Shown here in pieces: positions 5,648 to 6,215 of a stretch of 6,215 nt of DNA. The position numbers were made by a program, and so were the translations under genes. The stretch is taken from positions 1-6,215 of the forward strand of contig CANRHA010000106.1 of assembly GCA_947630315.1 (NCBI GenBank), given 5' to 3'. Source of the stretch: an uncultured Clostridia bacterium (GTDB lineage Bacteria > Bacillota > Clostridia > Oscillospirales > Ruminococcaceae). The notes under the pieces are model-generated. The model was given only the letters and a program-made list of their open reading frames with translations. It did no database searches and was not told the origin of the DNA. The stretch's first letter is position 1; each line of letters starts with the position of its first letter.

Positions 5648-5711
5648 AACATAAGAAAAAGCCCTGTCTTAAAGGCGGTACAACTAAGGGATTTATGATC
5701 TCTGGAAAACT

Positions 5712-5745
5712 CGGCATAGTCGTTAATTCGGCTATGCCGTTTTTT
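5712..5745 (+). terminator. Rho-independent terminator of the exporter operon
   Basis: CGGCATAG (5712-5719) and CTATGCCG (5732-5739) form an 8-bp stem, extendable by a T-G pair, followed by six T (5740-5745). It lies 64 bp after the last permease stop. The 3' arm and T-run also encode the stop codon and last residues of the convergent recombinase gene, so both features share DNA. The T-run is good for the plus strand but weak (AGTTTTCC) for the minus strand. Confidence 0.9.
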
Positions 5746-6215
5746 CTCGGCCTTTTATGGCTGGCGGGTCGAACTCTCCGATACAGTTCCATACGATGCG
5801 GATGCGCTGGACTTTGTAGCCTGCTACGCGCTCGGTCTGGTAAACATAGACCTTCTCCACGAACTTGCGGACGAGTTCGGCGGTCAGTTCTTGGATGTCC
5901 GTGTACCTCCGCATGATGGTGAGAAAGCTGTCCACATTAGCGTTGCACTCCTTTTGCGAGGCTATTTTCGCCTTCAATTCCGACGCGCATCTCTCAATGG
6001 AACGCTGCTCCTCATCGAAGCCGGCCCTCATCCGGCTGAACCGCTCGTCGGTGATCTTGCCCTCGATGTTGTCCTCGTAGAACCGCTGGATGATATCTCC
6101 AGCTTGCGGATACGGGCTTGTGCCTGCTCCGGTTCACGCTTGCTGTCTCGCAGGCTGCGGCTCAGTTCCTCTTGAGATTTCTTCGCGACCATCCGCACGA
6201 ACTCGTCCTCATGCT
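5732..6215 (-). pseudogene. Large serine recombinase, C-terminal part, frameshifted and cut by window edge
   Basis: Reading left from the window edge, the first frame gives a charged coiled-coil segment (EFVRMVAKKSQEELSRSLRD, then ARIRKLE). After about 6092-6103 the reading must slip by one base to continue as IIQRFYEDNIEGKITDERF. It then reads on to YTDIQELTAELVRKFVEKVY, VYVYQTERVAGYKVQR and WNCIGEFDPP, with stop TAG at 5734-5732. This is the C-terminal region (DUF4368 type) of TnpX/TndX-like recombinases that excise and integrate clostridial mobile elements. The catalytic serine domain, recombinase domain and zinc ribbon lie outside the window. The join CTGGAGATATC is one base short of an expected pattern, so either the gene is broken or the assembly has a base error there. 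Only about 160 of the usual 500 or more codons are present. It is convergent to the exporter operon. Confidence 0.85.

Noticed and set aside
5695..6175. Plus-strand open frames over the recombinase region
   Set aside because: The opposite strand carries the recognisable recombinase C-terminus; the plus frames overlap each other and have no family features.
1..6215. CRISPR array or tRNA/rRNA genes
   Set aside because: No spaced direct repeats of CRISPR type, no tRNA arms with the TTCGA loop in the right layout, and no rRNA sequence were noticed on either strand.

Overview
The window reads as a piece of a moderately GC-rich Clostridia-type (Firmicutes) chromosome, plausibly a gut Oscillospiraceae or relative. 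This is inferred from the strong Shine-Dalgarno sites, a T-box leader, the short Bacillus-type CysE, the clostridial ABC-2 permease style, and a DUF4368-type serine recombinase. No species can be named from the sequence alone.

Left part (1-1260, minus strand): a cysteine operon. The first 30 codons of cysS (cysteinyl-tRNA synthetase) overlap the end of cysE (serine O-acetyltransferase) by an ATGA. Upstream is a complete cysteine T-box leader: a strong promoter, Stem I with a UGC specifier candidate, the 14-nt T-box, an antiterminator and a competing terminator. Between the T-box terminator and the cysE start lies an extremely GC-rich element of about 105 bp. It folds as a cloverleaf: a 16-bp closing stem around three perfect hairpins. 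It would be part of the cysE 5' UTR.

Middle part (1261-5750, plus strand): a self-contained response regulator and ABC exporter cassette. It holds an OmpR/PhoB-family regulator with its own sigma-A-like promoter, then an ABC ATPase of the LanF/BcrA type (E in place of the Q-loop glutamine), then three tightly packed paralogous ABC-2 permeases, ending in a rho-independent terminator. No histidine kinase gene is present. The gap before the ATPase has a -10 box without a proper -35. In the -35 place are 12-bp-period direct repeats (CTTAACC). An 11-nt copy of that motif sits inverted upstream of the regulator's own promoter. The simplest model is that the regulator activates the exporter and senses its own promoter, with phosphorylation from a kinase encoded elsewhere. 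The substrate is unknown; antimicrobial peptide or lantibiotic defence is the best guess.

Right edge (5732-6215, minus strand): the C-terminal part of a large serine recombinase, convergent with the exporter operon, with one apparent -1 frameshift. It probably marks the end of an integrated element that continues to the right, with the junction in the roughly 84 bp between the last permease and the recombinase stop.
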